A DNA stretch of 64,000 nucleotides from VXPQ01 sp965116435 (GTDB lineage: Bacteria; Bacteroidota; Rhodothermia; Rhodothermales; VXPQ01). The translations under genes and the position numbers were made by a program. Location: assembly GCA_965116435.1 (NCBI GenBank), contig OZ220686.1:2666001-2730000 (forward strand), given 5' to 3'. The notes below the pieces were generated by a model. That model had not been told where the DNA came from, searched no databases, and saw only the letters and a list, made by a program, of their open reading frames with translations. Below, in pieces: positions 7,389-16,108 of this stretch. Position 1 is the first letter of the stretch. The number at the start of each line of letters is the position of its first letter.

Positions 7389-9899
7389 ATGCTACGATCC
7401 ACTTTGCTCATCGCTGCCGCCCTGTTGTTCGGCGTCGCATCCAGTCACTCGGCGTTCGCCCAGCAATTCGGCAATCGCGGGCAAGGCGGAAGACCTGCGG
7501 GCCAGATGCCGTCCACCGAAATTTCCGGAAGCGTGCAGGATGCGGATACGGGCGAAAGCATTCCGTCTGCTTCTGTGGCCGTATGGAGCGTGCGGGATTC
7601 TTCGCTCGCCACGGGGACCATTACCGACGCCGACGGGGCGTTTTCGATCAGCGGCATGCGCCCGGGAAGGTATTATGTGCAGGTGCATTTCGTAGGGTAC
7701 CTCATGGAGGAGATTTCGGATATTGCGCTGCGTCCGGGAGCCTGGACTGCCGATCTGGGCGTCGTCGCCCTGCAAACGGATGTGCAGATGCTGGACGAAG
7801 TGGTGGTTGAGGAGCGCCGGGAATTCATGGAAGTCGGCATCGACCGGACGGTGTACAACACGCGGGATCAACTGGTGTCCGCCGGGGGCGACGCCAGTCA
7901 GGTGCTGGAAGAAATTCCCTCGGTGGAGGTGGATATCGACGGCAACATCAGCCTGCGGGGCAACCAGAATGTGGCGATTCTCCTCAATGGCCGTCCCACG
8001 TCCATGACCGGGGAAGCGCTCATCACGTTTTTGCAGGGGTTGCCGGCGAGCACGGTGGACCGGGTGGAAGTCATACCGAATCCGTCCGCCAAGTATGAAC
8101 CCGACGGCATGTCGGGCATCCTGAACATTGTGCTGCGCCAGGACCAGGACCTTGGTTTCGGGGGGAGCCTGACGGCGGGCGGCGGTACGCAGGAGAGTTA
8201 CAATGTGGGTGGGTCGCTCAACTTTATCCAGGGCAAGTTCACGTCGTTTGCGAACTATGGTTTTCGACACGGGCAACGTAATTCGGAAGGGGATCGTCTC
8301 CAGGAAAACAGGGTGGCCGACCCCCTTGTTGTGATTGACGAGGACGATCGGGGCGAACGCGGGGGCGATTCGCATAACCTCAGCGCCAACGTGGACTACA
8401 GCATGACGGACAAGAACGTGCTGTCGTTGGCTACCGTGCTTCGGGTGCGCGAAGGGGCTCAGGACGGGTTGAACGTCTACCGCCTCCTCGACGCGAACGA
8501 CGCGGTAATGAGCACCTACGACCGGACGCGCCTTGGAGACCGGACAGACCTGAATCAGGATTACCGCCTGACGTTTTCCCGGATTATTGCGCCGGGGACC
8601 CATGAATTGAAGGCCGAGGCGCGCTACGAAAAAGAAAATGAGGACGACAAGAGCAGCTATGAGGTGGATGGGCTTAACTTCGGAGCGCTTGGCGGCGGGT
8701 CGGATGTGTTCAGACAGCGTTCGACGCAGGGAGAAAACACGGACGAAGGATCTTTTCAGCTGGATTACGTGCGCCCGCTGGGTAGCGGCAAGCTGGAGGC
8801 CGGATACAAGGGGTCCATCGATGTGCTGGACAGCCGGTTCGAGGTCGAGACGTTCGATCAGGGGCTGAATGCATACCAGGTGGATGCGCACAGGACGAAT
8901 ACCTTCGACTATCGGCAGAATATTCAGGCTGCGTACGGCATTGTGCAGCAGGCTTTCGGCCCGTTCGCCACGCAGGTTGGCTTGCGTTACGAGCAGGCCC
9001 GAACGACGTTCGATCTGACTACGGTGAACGAGCGGTACGAGAACGATTACAACAGCCTTTTCCCCAGCGCCTTTCTGACCTGGGAATTGGCCCGGACCGA
9101 AAAGGGCTGGAAGCAAGTCAAGTTCAGTTACAGCAAGCGCATCAGTCGTCCGAACACCTGGCGCCTGAATCCCTTCAACGACGACCTGGATCCGTTCTCC
9201 CGCCGCGAAGGAAATCCGTACCTCGAGCCGGAGTACACGCACTCCATGGAAGGGAGCTACGTTCATTTCGCCGGTCCCGTGTCGTTTACGTTGACCCCGT
9301 ATTATCGCAAGACGAACAATCGGATCCAGTGGTACGAATTCATTGACGATCAGGGGGTGTCGATCACCACGTTCCGCAACTTCGATTCGAGCGATTCGTG
9401 GGGCCTCGAAACCATCGGCACGTTGCGGTTGTCGGATCGGTTGAATGCGTTCGGCAGCTTCAATGCGTTCCGCATGCAGACGGACGGCTCCAACGTGGAG
9501 AGCGGCCTTGGCAACGACGCCTGGGGCTGGTCTACCCGCGCCAACGCCACGATCAGCATTCGAGAGGGGTTGTCCGCCCAGCTTTCCTGGTTCTACCGGG
9601 CGCCCATGGATATAGAAAACGGCCGCATCGGCGCGTTCTCGCGAGTGAGCATCGGGGCGCGCCAGCAGTTGTTGAACGAGCGCGCCAGCCTCAGCCTGCA
9701 GATACGCGATCCCTTCGACATGATGGAGTTCAATATCACCCGCGATACGCCCCGGTTCTACCAGGAATCGGTTCGGAGTTTTAACGCCCGTCAGGTGAAT
9801 CTTTCCCTGACGTACAATTTCGGTCGGCAGCAGCAACGGAGGCAGCGCGGCGGGTACGACCAGGGAGACATGGAGGACATGCAGGAAGTGCAGATGTAG
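7389..9899 (+). CDS. TonB-dependent receptor-like outer-membrane beta-barrel protein with CarboxypepD_reg-like domain
   Basis: From the ATG at 7389 the protein has 836 residues: a signal peptide of about 24 residues (ending SAFAQ), a carboxypeptidase-regulatory-like beta sandwich (about 40-120, ISGSVQDADTGESIPSASV), a TonB plug (about 135-235, LEEIPSVEVDIDGNISLRG), and a long barrel of the outer-membrane beta-barrel family 3 type. The C-terminus is a Gln/Arg-rich tail instead of the usual aromatic strand end. The frame is open to 7197, but that part is basic and unlike a secretion signal. It is monocistronic by context. The ligand is unknown; such proteins usually import glycans or peptides, or are involved in secretion. 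Confidence 0.88.
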   Translation: MLRSTLLIAAALLFGVASSHSAFAQQFGNRGQGGRPAGQMPSTEISGSVQDADTGESIPSASVAVWSVRDSSLATGTITDADGAFSISGMRPGRYYVQVHFVGYLMEEISDIALRPGAWTADLGVVALQTDVQMLDEVVVEERREFMEVGIDRTVYNTRDQLVSAGGDASQVLEEIPSVEVDIDGNISLRGNQNVAILLNGRPTSMTGEALITFLQGLPASTVDRVEVIPNPSAKYEPDGMSGILNIVLRQDQDLGFGGSLTAGGGTQESYNVGGSLNFIQGKFTSFANYGFRHGQRNSEGDRLQENRVADPLVVIDEDDRGERGGDSHNLSANVDYSMTDKNVLSLATVLRVREGAQDGLNVYRLLDANDAVMSTYDRTRLGDRTDLNQDYRLTFSRIIAPGTHELKAEARYEKENEDDKSSYEVDGLNFGALGGGSDVFRQRSTQGENTDEGSFQLDYVRPLGSGKLEAGYKGSIDVLDSRFEVETFDQGLNAYQVDAHRTNTFDYRQNIQAAYGIVQQAFGPFATQVGLRYEQARTTFDLTTVNERYENDYNSLFPSAFLTWELARTEKGWKQVKFSYSKRISRPNTWRLNPFNDDLDPFSRREGNPYLEPEYTHSMEGSYVHFAGPVSFTLTPYYRKTNNRIQWYEFIDDQGVSITTFRNFDSSDSWGLETIGTLRLSDRLNAFGSFNAFRMQTDGSNVESGLGNDAWGWSTRANATISIREGLSAQLSWFYRAPMDIENGRIGAFSRVSIGARQQLLNERASLSLQIRDPFDMMEFNITRDTPRFYQESVRSFNARQVNLSLTYNFGRQQQRRQRGGYDQGDMEDMQEVQM

Positions 9900-9984
9900 G
9901 GCTTCGGCTTTGCGTTGTCCGAAGCAGGGGCGTGCGGATTGTCCAGATCGTCCGGATTGTCCGTATCGTCCGGCGGATGGCCGG

Positions 9985-10842
9985 TCATATTCCGCTGAAT
10001 GTGCCGAATCCGCCGTCTACGGGCACGACCACGCCGGTCACGAACCGCGCCGCGTCGCTGCATAGCCACACAAGCGTTCCTGCGAGTTCGTCCACCACGC
10101 CGAAGCGGCCCATCGGCGTATGGTCGATGATTTGCTGTCCCCGGTTGGTCAGGGAGCCGTCTTCGTTCAGGAGCAGATTCCGGTTCTGTTCTCCAATGAA
10201 AAATCCCGGCGCGATGGCGTTCACGCGGAGTTCGGCCCCGAATATCCGGGCCAGTTCCACCGCCATCCAGCGGGTGAAATTTTCTACGGAAGCCTTGGCG
10301 GCGGAATATCCCACGACCCGGGTGAGCGCGCGCGCGGCGGCCATGGAAGAGATATTGACGATGGAGCCGGCGCATAGCGTTGGCGCCCCTTCTTCGTCGC
10401 CCTGCGTGCGTAGTGCGCCCATGACTTCCCCGAAAACCTGCGTAGGGAGCACTGTCCCGATCAGGTTCAGGTCGAATACTTGCCGAAACGCGGTTTCCGG
10501 GAGGTCGAAAATGCTGTCTCCGGGCTTGAGCGTGGCGGATTTGATGTTGCCGCCGGCGGCGTTGACCAGAATATCCACCCGCCCAAAACGTTTCATAATC
10601 TGGTCGCGGGCGGCTGCGAGCTGATCTTTTTTGAGTACGTCCGCCGGGATGCCCGCGGCGGCCGCGGCGCCGGCCGCTTCAAGGCTTCGGGCCGCATCCT
10701 CCACCCGCTGTTTGTTGCGGGCCAGGACCACTACCGAAGCGCCTGCCTCGACCAATCCTCGGCAGCAGGCGGAACCCAGCGCACCCGATCCTCCAGTGAC
10801 AACCGCCACGCGCCCTGTAAGGTCGTATAAAGAATGTTGCAT
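9985..10842 (-). CDS. SDR-family oxidoreductase, probable D-mannonate oxidoreductase type
   Basis: This cytoplasmic 285-residue short-chain dehydrogenase has the cofactor motif TGGSGALG near residue 17, NAAGG at about 94, and the catalytic Ser and Tyr-x3-Lys set (SSMAA, then YSAAK). The long insert and the sequence AIAPGFFIGEQNRNLL resemble SDRs annotated as D-mannonate (fructuronate) oxidoreductases in Bacteroidota. In that role it would interconvert fructuronate and mannonate ahead of KDG, matching the KDG kinase at 3748-4776. Specificity is inference. It is divergent from the fucose-isomerase-like gene, sharing a 186-bp spacer that holds a REP-like palindrome. Confidence 0.82.
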   Translation of the reverse strand: MQHSLYDLTGRVAVVTGGSGALGSACCRGLVEAGASVVVLARNKQRVEDAARSLEAAGAAAAAGIPADVLKKDQLAAARDQIMKRFGRVDILVNAAGGNIKSATLKPGDSIFDLPETAFRQVFDLNLIGTVLPTQVFGEVMGALRTQGDEEGAPTLCAGSIVNISSMAAARALTRVVGYSAAKASVENFTRWMAVELARIFGAELRVNAIAPGFFIGEQNRNLLLNEDGSLTNRGQQIIDHTPMGRFGVVDELAGTLVWLCSDAARFVTGVVVPVDGGFGTFSGI

Positions 10843-10882
10843 AATCGTTACGAGAGATTGCCGGATTCTGATATATTCTTCA

Positions 10883-10919
10883 GGATGCTCTGATTGCGTC
10901 CACTGCGATCGGAGCGTCC
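10883..10919 (-). repeat. REP-like palindrome (reverse orientation)
   Basis: GGATGCTCTGAT and GATCGGAGCGTCC form an imperfect 12-bp stem around a GCGTCCACTGC loop. This is the reverse complement of the family hairpin, and the loop subtype matches the copy at 34230-34262. It sits in the divergent spacer between the SDR and isomerase genes, where it could affect either transcript. Confidence 0.75.
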
Positions 10920-11028
10920 TTTATTCCATGCGAATGCCTGTAGCGGCATGGCGAACACGATACGTGCCTGGGCCGTGCAGGCATGTTCGCATGGGATCGC
11001 GTATCGAAAATACAAAGAAGGAACGCAT

Positions 11029-12459
11029 ATGGCGAACGATAATCCGGTAACATTTGGCGTCATCGTAGGCAACCGGGGCTTTTTCCCGGATCATTTATGC
11101 GCCCTCGGGCGGCAGCAGATCATTGATTTGCTGGAACGGGAAGGTTTTTGCGTGGCGATTACGCCCGAAGAGGCCACGAATAACGGGGCCGTGGAAACCC
11201 TTGCGGAAGCGCGCCTGTGCGCCGATCTTTTTCGCGCGCGTCGGGACGACATCGACGGGGTGCTCGTGACGCTGCCCAATTTCGGGGACGAACGGGCGGT
11301 GGCGAACGTCTTGCGCTGGGCCGATCTTGGCGTGCCCGTACTTGTGCACGCCTTTGCGGATTCCCCGTTGGATATGTCGCTGGCGAGCCGCCGGGACAGT
11401 TTTTGCGGCAAGATATCGGTCTGCAACAACCTGCGGCAGTACGGCATTCCCTTTTCCCTGACCCGTCGCCATGTGATGGACCCCGGGAGCGAGGCGTTTG
11501 CAGAGGATGTGCGCCGTTTTGCGGCCACCTGCCGCGTCGTACGCTCGCTCAAAAATCTGCGTCTTGGTCAGATAGGCGCCCGCCCCGCGGCGTTCAACAC
11601 GGTGCGCTACAGCGAAAAACTGCTGGAGCGATCCGGCATTTCTGTTGAAACGCTGGACTTGTCCGAATTGCTTGGACGCATCCGGCGCCTTGCGGACGAC
11701 GAGGGCGTCGTCACCGACAAGATCGAAGCGATGCGGGCCTATACGCGGGTGGACGGCATCCCCCGGGATTCATTGCTGAAGATGGCCAAGCTGGGCGTGT
11801 GCATCGACCGGTTCATGGACGAGCAGGGGTTGGCGGCCACGGCGATTCAGTGCTGGACCGCGCTGGAGGAATTTTATGGCGTCGTGCCCTGTACGGCCAT
11901 GAGTATGATGAGCGACAGGCTGATGGCGAGCGCGTGCGAGGCGGATATCGTCGGGGCGCTGAGCATGTACGTGTTGCAGGAGGCAGCGCGTACGCCCGCC
12001 GCGCTCCTCGACTGGAACAACGATTACGGAGACGATCCCGACAAGGGGGTCGTGTTTCATTGTTCGAATCTTCCCAAATCTTTTTTTGTGGACGAGGGCG
12101 CGGACGCGCACCGCATGGATTTTCAGGAAATTATCGCCGGGACGGTTGGCAAGGAGAATACGTACGGAACCATTACGGGGCGCATTGCTCCCGGGCCGTT
12201 CACGTTTGCCCGGATTAGTACGGACGATCTGGAAGGGCGTATGCGGGCCTACGCGGGAGAGGGCGTATTTACCGCGGATGCGCTGCGAACTTTCGGAGGA
12301 TACGGGGTGTTCGAGGTGGCGAATATGCAGCGTTTGCTCCGGTACGTATGCGAGTCCGGGTTCGAGCATCATGTGGCGGCGACGCGGGCGCTCGTGGCCG
12401 AATCCGTTTGCGAAGCGCTCGGCAAGTACATGGGCTGGGACGTGTATCGTCACGCCTGA
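11029..12459 (+). CDS. L-fucose/L-arabinose isomerase family protein
   Basis: The product has 476 residues from the ATG at 11029. It resembles the FucI/AraA-type fold family: an N-terminal Rossmann-like part (TFGVIVGNRGFFP; DDIDGVLVTLPNFGDE), a middle region with AIQCWTALEEFYGVVPC, and a C-terminal beta barrel with FHCSNLPKSFF and TGRIAPGPFTFARISTDD. These enzymes interconvert aldoses and ketoses using a divalent metal. Exact substrate is unknown, and some members of this group are poorly characterised. It sits between sugar-acid genes and a DUF89 phosphatase, suggesting one catabolic locus. Confidence 0.8.
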   Translation: MANDNPVTFGVIVGNRGFFPDHLCALGRQQIIDLLEREGFCVAITPEEATNNGAVETLAEARLCADLFRARRDDIDGVLVTLPNFGDERAVANVLRWADLGVPVLVHAFADSPLDMSLASRRDSFCGKISVCNNLRQYGIPFSLTRRHVMDPGSEAFAEDVRRFAATCRVVRSLKNLRLGQIGARPAAFNTVRYSEKLLERSGISVETLDLSELLGRIRRLADDEGVVTDKIEAMRAYTRVDGIPRDSLLKMAKLGVCIDRFMDEQGLAATAIQCWTALEEFYGVVPCTAMSMMSDRLMASACEADIVGALSMYVLQEAARTPAALLDWNNDYGDDPDKGVVFHCSNLPKSFFVDEGADAHRMDFQEIIAGTVGKENTYGTITGRIAPGPFTFARISTDDLEGRMRAYAGEGVFTADALRTFGGYGVFEVANMQRLLRYVCESGFEHHVAATRALVAESVCEALGKYMGWDVYRHA

Positions 12460-12500
12460 GCGCGCGATCAAAGACGCCCCGTGTGTATCTCTGTGCTGCC

Positions 12501-12528
12501 TTGCCAGCGGACTTGATTAGCGCATCCC
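12501..12528 (+). repeat. REP-like repeat, partial (right half)
   Basis: CAGCGGACTTGATTAGCGCATCC matches the loop and right arm of the palindrome family, but the left arm is not preserved. It lies in the spacer before the DUF89 gene. Confidence 0.55.
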
Positions 12529-12577
12529 TTGCATATTCCCGTACATTTTTCTGGTCGTCCGCGCAACAGCATCCTGT

Positions 12578-13744
12578 ATGTCACGAAGCGATTTGCCGCC
12601 TCCGGTGCGGACCGATGCGAGCAATGCGTTTGCGCACCGTTCGATGGGGGGGCGGGTGCCCTCGATTATCGACGATACGATTGCCCGGAATGCCTACCCG
12701 GACGTTGTGGCCGATGCGTTGAAGCGGCTCCGGGACGAGGTGGCGGGCAATGCGCCGCTGCGCCTTTTTGCGGCGCCTGCGCCAGATCATGCGTTGTGGC
12801 TTCCGAGGTACGCGGCGCGCGCACGAGAGACCTGGCTGGGCACGGAGTGGTTTTTCGCCGAAATGCTCGTGTATCGCCTGATGGTCGAGGCATGCGGCTT
12901 TCTTGCGACGGGCAGGGACCCTTTCGCTCCCTTCAAACGGGACGAAATGGCTTCCGGGACCTTGTGGACGACGCTGGAGGAGGTGTTGGCTTTTGAGGAC
13001 GCGCTGCCGGAACGTTTGGCCCGGACGCTGAAAGCGATGCTGTGGGGTAACCGGATCGACTTGAGCATCGCCGCCGTGGCGGCGCAGGGCGTACATGCGA
13101 CCGACGAACAGCTGTTGACGGACCGATCCGAAGCGGTTGTGGCGGACTTGCTGGGGCAGGCTCCGGGCGTCGTGCATATCGTGATGGACAATGCGGGAAC
13201 CGAGCAGGCGATGGACCTGGCCTGGAGCGATATGCTGCTTTCGGAGGGGGTGGCGACGGACATTGTGCTGCATGTGAAGATGTTGCCCGTCCTGGTGAGC
13301 GACGTGATTCCTGCGGATATGCATGATTTGCTGCGAGCGATGCGGGCTCGGGGCGGGGACGCCGCTCGCCTCGCGGAGCGCCTGGCCGGGTACATGCAGG
13401 CCGGTCGCCTTCGCATGCACGCGAATTATTTTTGGAATACGGACGGGCGGTATCGGGAATTGCCGCCGCATATTGCGCAGGCTTTGCGCGGAGCGACCCT
13501 GACGATCAGCAAAGGGGACGCCAATTATCGCCGGGCGACGAACGATGCGCTCTGGCCGCTCGAAACGAGCATGCGCGAAGCCCTGGGACCTTTTCCTTCG
13601 CCAGTGGTCTTGCTTCGTACGCTCAAAAGCGATACGCTGGTGGATGTTTCGTCAGCGCGCGCCGCCGAACTGGACGTGGAGCATCCGGCGTGGGGGTGGC
13701 GGTCGGGCGGAACCTACGGCGTCCTGCAATACGCCGCCGGATAA
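12578..13744 (+). CDS. DUF89/ARMT1-like damage-control phosphatase
   Basis: This 388-residue protein carries the family's metal-site elements: VMDNAGTEQ near residue 208, KGDANYRRATND near 310 and LKSD near 350. DUF89 proteins are metal-dependent phosphatases that remove damaged or overflow sugar phosphates such as fructose 1-phosphate, and the eukaryotic ARMT1 group belongs here. The DUF89-type Asp/Asn residues appear intact, so activity is likely. Its place among sugar-isomerase and kinase genes fits a clean-up role for phosphorylated sugars, though that is inference. The sialidase-like gene starts 29 bp downstream. Confidence 0.85.
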   Translation: MSRSDLPPPVRTDASNAFAHRSMGGRVPSIIDDTIARNAYPDVVADALKRLRDEVAGNAPLRLFAAPAPDHALWLPRYAARARETWLGTEWFFAEMLVYRLMVEACGFLATGRDPFAPFKRDEMASGTLWTTLEEVLAFEDALPERLARTLKAMLWGNRIDLSIAAVAAQGVHATDEQLLTDRSEAVVADLLGQAPGVVHIVMDNAGTEQAMDLAWSDMLLSEGVATDIVLHVKMLPVLVSDVIPADMHDLLRAMRARGGDAARLAERLAGYMQAGRLRMHANYFWNTDGRYRELPPHIAQALRGATLTISKGDANYRRATNDALWPLETSMREALGPFPSPVVLLRTLKSDTLVDVSSARAAELDVEHPAWGWRSGGTYGVLQYAAG

Positions 13745-13772
13745 GAATCCCTTGGTTTTACGAAAAAAAGTT

Positions 13773-14963
13773 ATGCCTATGCGTAGCCGTTGTCTGTGGT
13801 TTTTTGTCGTCTTGCTCCTGGCGCCGGGCCTGTTTTCCTGTGCGCAAGAAGGGGGAGACGCGCCTGTCCCCGTGGAGGAGCCGTCCGTCCGTCGCGGGTT
13901 TACGATTCCGTTGATCGATTTGGCGGACGAGACGCACCGGCAGGTGGTGGTGGACCAGGAAGAAGGGCAATACCTTGGCCATCCGACCACGGCGCTTCTG
14001 GAAGATGGTCAGACCATGATCGCCGTCTATCCGAAAGGGCATGGCGGCGGCGCCATCGTAATGAAGCGGAGTGGGGACGGCGGGCTTACCTGGGGCGACC
14101 GCCTGCCAACGCCGGCAAGTTGGGCCACGTCCCGCGAAGTGCCTACGATCCATCGCGTTGTGGACCCGGCGGGCGTGAAGCGGCTGATCCTGTTTTCAGG
14201 CCTCCATCCCATTCGTATGGCTGTTTCCGAAGGCGACGGCCATACCTGGAGCGAGATCGAGCCCATAGGCGATTTTGGCGGCATCGTGGCCATGGGGTCG
14301 GTCGAGCGGCTGAAAAACGGGGAGTATATGGCGCTTTTTCATGACGACGGGCGCTTTATTGGCCCGGAAGATGCGGGGCAGGACCCGCCTGTGTTCCATG
14401 TCTACAAAACGCTTTCTCGCGACGGCGGCCTGACGTGGTCTGCGCCGGAAGTCATCGCTACGCATCCAGAGGCGCATTTGTGCGAGCCGGGCCTTATTCG
14501 TTCGCCGGACGGGAATCAGCTGGCTGTGTTGCTGCGCGAGAACAGCCGCACGTTGAATTCCTTTGTCATTTTTTCCGACGATGAGGGCCAGACCTGGAGT
14601 GCGCCGCGCGAAGTCCCCGGCGCGCTCACGGGGGACCGGCACACCGCGCGGTATGCGCCCGATGGCCGCCTTTTTATATCCTTCCGCGACACGGCGCACG
14701 AGACGCCGACGCAGGGCGACTGGGTGGGCTGGGTAGGCGCCTACGAGGATATTGTCGAGGGGCGCGAAGGCCAGTACCGCGTGCGCCTGATGGATAACAA
14801 GCACCAATGGGATACCGCCTATCCGGGCGTCGAAGTCCTTCCCGACGGCGTTTTCGTCGCAACGACCTACGGCCACTGGGACGAGGGTCAGGAACCCTAT
14901 ATCGTCAGCGTTCGCTTTACGCTGGACGAGCTGGACGACAAGGCGGGGTTTTTTTCTGAATAG
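13773..14963 (+). CDS. Sialidase-like (BNR/Asp-box) lipoprotein
   Basis: From the ATG at 13773 the protein has 396 residues. A lipoprotein signal ends in the lipobox LFSC (Cys near residue 24). A six-bladed beta-propeller follows, marked by Asp boxes of the S-x-D-x-G-x-T-W type: SGDGGLTWG, GDGHTWSE, SRDGGLTWS and SDDEGQTWS. Such proteins are exo-sialidases or relatives acting on other glycans outside the cytoplasm. I cannot confirm the full catalytic arginine triad, so substrate is open. It follows the DUF89 gene closely and probably shares its transcript. Confidence 0.85.
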   Translation: MPMRSRCLWFFVVLLLAPGLFSCAQEGGDAPVPVEEPSVRRGFTIPLIDLADETHRQVVVDQEEGQYLGHPTTALLEDGQTMIAVYPKGHGGGAIVMKRSGDGGLTWGDRLPTPASWATSREVPTIHRVVDPAGVKRLILFSGLHPIRMAVSEGDGHTWSEIEPIGDFGGIVAMGSVERLKNGEYMALFHDDGRFIGPEDAGQDPPVFHVYKTLSRDGGLTWSAPEVIATHPEAHLCEPGLIRSPDGNQLAVLLRENSRTLNSFVIFSDDEGQTWSAPREVPGALTGDRHTARYAPDGRLFISFRDTAHETPTQGDWVGWVGAYEDIVEGREGQYRVRLMDNKHQWDTAYPGVEVLPDGVFVATTYGHWDEGQEPYIVSVRFTLDELDDKAGFFSE

Positions 14964-15009
14964 CGCGCACACTCCACCATCCATGTAGATCAAACACAAG
15001 GTATTTGCC

Positions 15010-15528
15010 ATGATCGTTCCTTTCTTGCTGGCGTTTTCCGATGCTTCCTCGTCTGCGCAAAATCAGGAGTACGATCCTGAGGCGCGCCTCGCCGAACGGG
15101 GCGTTACGCTGCGTTCGGCGTCCCCGCCCGTTGCCAACTACGTCAATGCCGTGCGTACGGGGGACCTGTTGTTTCTGTCTGGAAAAGGTCCCTTGCGTCC
15201 CGATGGGACCTTGGTGATTGGCAAGGTTGGCGCGGCGTTGACGGTGGAAGAAGGGTACGAGGCGGCTCGCTTGGTGGGCATCCAGTTGATTTCTACGCTC
15301 AAGGACGAACTGGGCGATTTGCGCCGGGTTCGCCGCATCGTAAAGGCGCTGGGTATGGTGAACGCCGCCCCGGATTTCAAGGAGCATCCTGCGGTGATCA
15401 ACGGATTCTCGGACTTGATGGTAGACATTTTCGGCGCCCGCGGCCGCCACGCCCGCTCCGCCATAGGCATGGGCTCGCTACCGGACAACATTCCGGTGGA
15501 GATAGAGGTGATTGTGGAGGTGGGGTAG
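15010..15528 (+). CDS. RidA/YjgF-family protein, full-length copy
   Basis: The 172-residue protein contains one RidA domain. The family arginine near the C-terminus lies in HARSAIGMGSLP, and the GDLLFLSGKGP strand is typical. RidA proteins hydrolyse reactive enamine/imine intermediates. The N-terminus is unusual: about 17 hydrophobic and Ser-rich residues ending in SSSAQ look like a short export signal, which would place it in the periplasm. A run of 11 G follows the stop after about 40 bp. A second copy of the domain and its downstream poly-G is at 19075-19620. Confidence 0.88.
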   Translation: MIVPFLLAFSDASSSAQNQEYDPEARLAERGVTLRSASPPVANYVNAVRTGDLLFLSGKGPLRPDGTLVIGKVGAALTVEEGYEAARLVGIQLISTLKDELGDLRRVRRIVKALGMVNAAPDFKEHPAVINGFSDLMVDIFGARGRHARSAIGMGSLPDNIPVEIEVIVEVG

Positions 15529-15566
15529 GGGTATTTGTTCTTCACGGGAAATTCATTGAAATTAAA

Positions 15567-15577
15567 GGGGGGGGGGG
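15567..15577 (+). repeat. Poly-G tract (11 G)
   Basis: Eleven consecutive G follow ATTAAA downstream of RidA copy 1. The duplicated segment at 19601-19613 carries 13 G in the same place, showing length change since duplication. Confidence 0.85.
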
Positions 15578-15714
15578 CTACATTGTTGGCGAGTCGTTGC
15601 TTTGCGCATGCTTGGCGGCGATTCCGCACCGTACCCTTACACATAAAACGACCCCGGCAAATTCTCCAAGCCCTTTCGTTACCTGCTCATGCATAGCCCC
15701 ACTCGAAAACCAAA

Positions 15715-16104
15715 ATGTTTCTCTATAACCTGACAGCCAACGAGCAATCCGCATTCCTTGGCTTGGCGCAAAATATAATCCAGGCGGACGGGATTCTTGC
15801 ACCGCAAGAGGAGCAGCTTTTTGAATACCTGACAAAGGCCACCGGGCAATCTCCTGCTGAAGGAACGGTGGAGTCTCTTGCCTCTGTATTCCAAAACCGA
15901 CGAGCCAAAGCCTCTGCATTGCTCGAACTCATGGGGCTTGGCCTATCGGACAGCCAATACAACCCTGCGGAGCGTGCCTTGGTTGCAAAAGTTGCCAAGG
16001 CATTTGGATTTAACGAAAACGAACTTGTTGTTATGGAAAACTGGGTTATTCGCCAGGCAATGCTCGTAGAAGAGGCAAATGGTTTCTGGAGCGAGGAGGG
16101 TTAG
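15715..16104 (+). CDS. TerB-like (tellurite-resistance family) protein
   Basis: This 129-residue all-helical protein has TerB-domain features: an acidic calcium-like turn near residue 22 (QADGILAPQEEQLF) and a second half with ALVAKVAKAFGFNENELVVMENWV. TerB domains occur in stress and phage-conflict systems, often beside membrane proteins. No signal peptide or membrane segment is seen. It starts a three-gene operon; the next gene begins at 16109, 4 bp after this stop. GC content falls from here on, unlike the upstream genes, which suggests acquisition by transfer. Confidence 0.7.
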   Translation: MFLYNLTANEQSAFLGLAQNIIQADGILAPQEEQLFEYLTKATGQSPAEGTVESLASVFQNRRAKASALLELMGLGLSDSQYNPAERALVAKVAKAFGFNENELVVMENWVIRQAMLVEEANGFWSEEG

Positions 16105-16108
16105 CAAG

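Noticed and set aside
7392..9836. 814-codon frame antisense to the second receptor
   Set aside because: Shadow frame; the forward protein has a signal peptide, plug and barrel, and the reverse one shows no family pattern.
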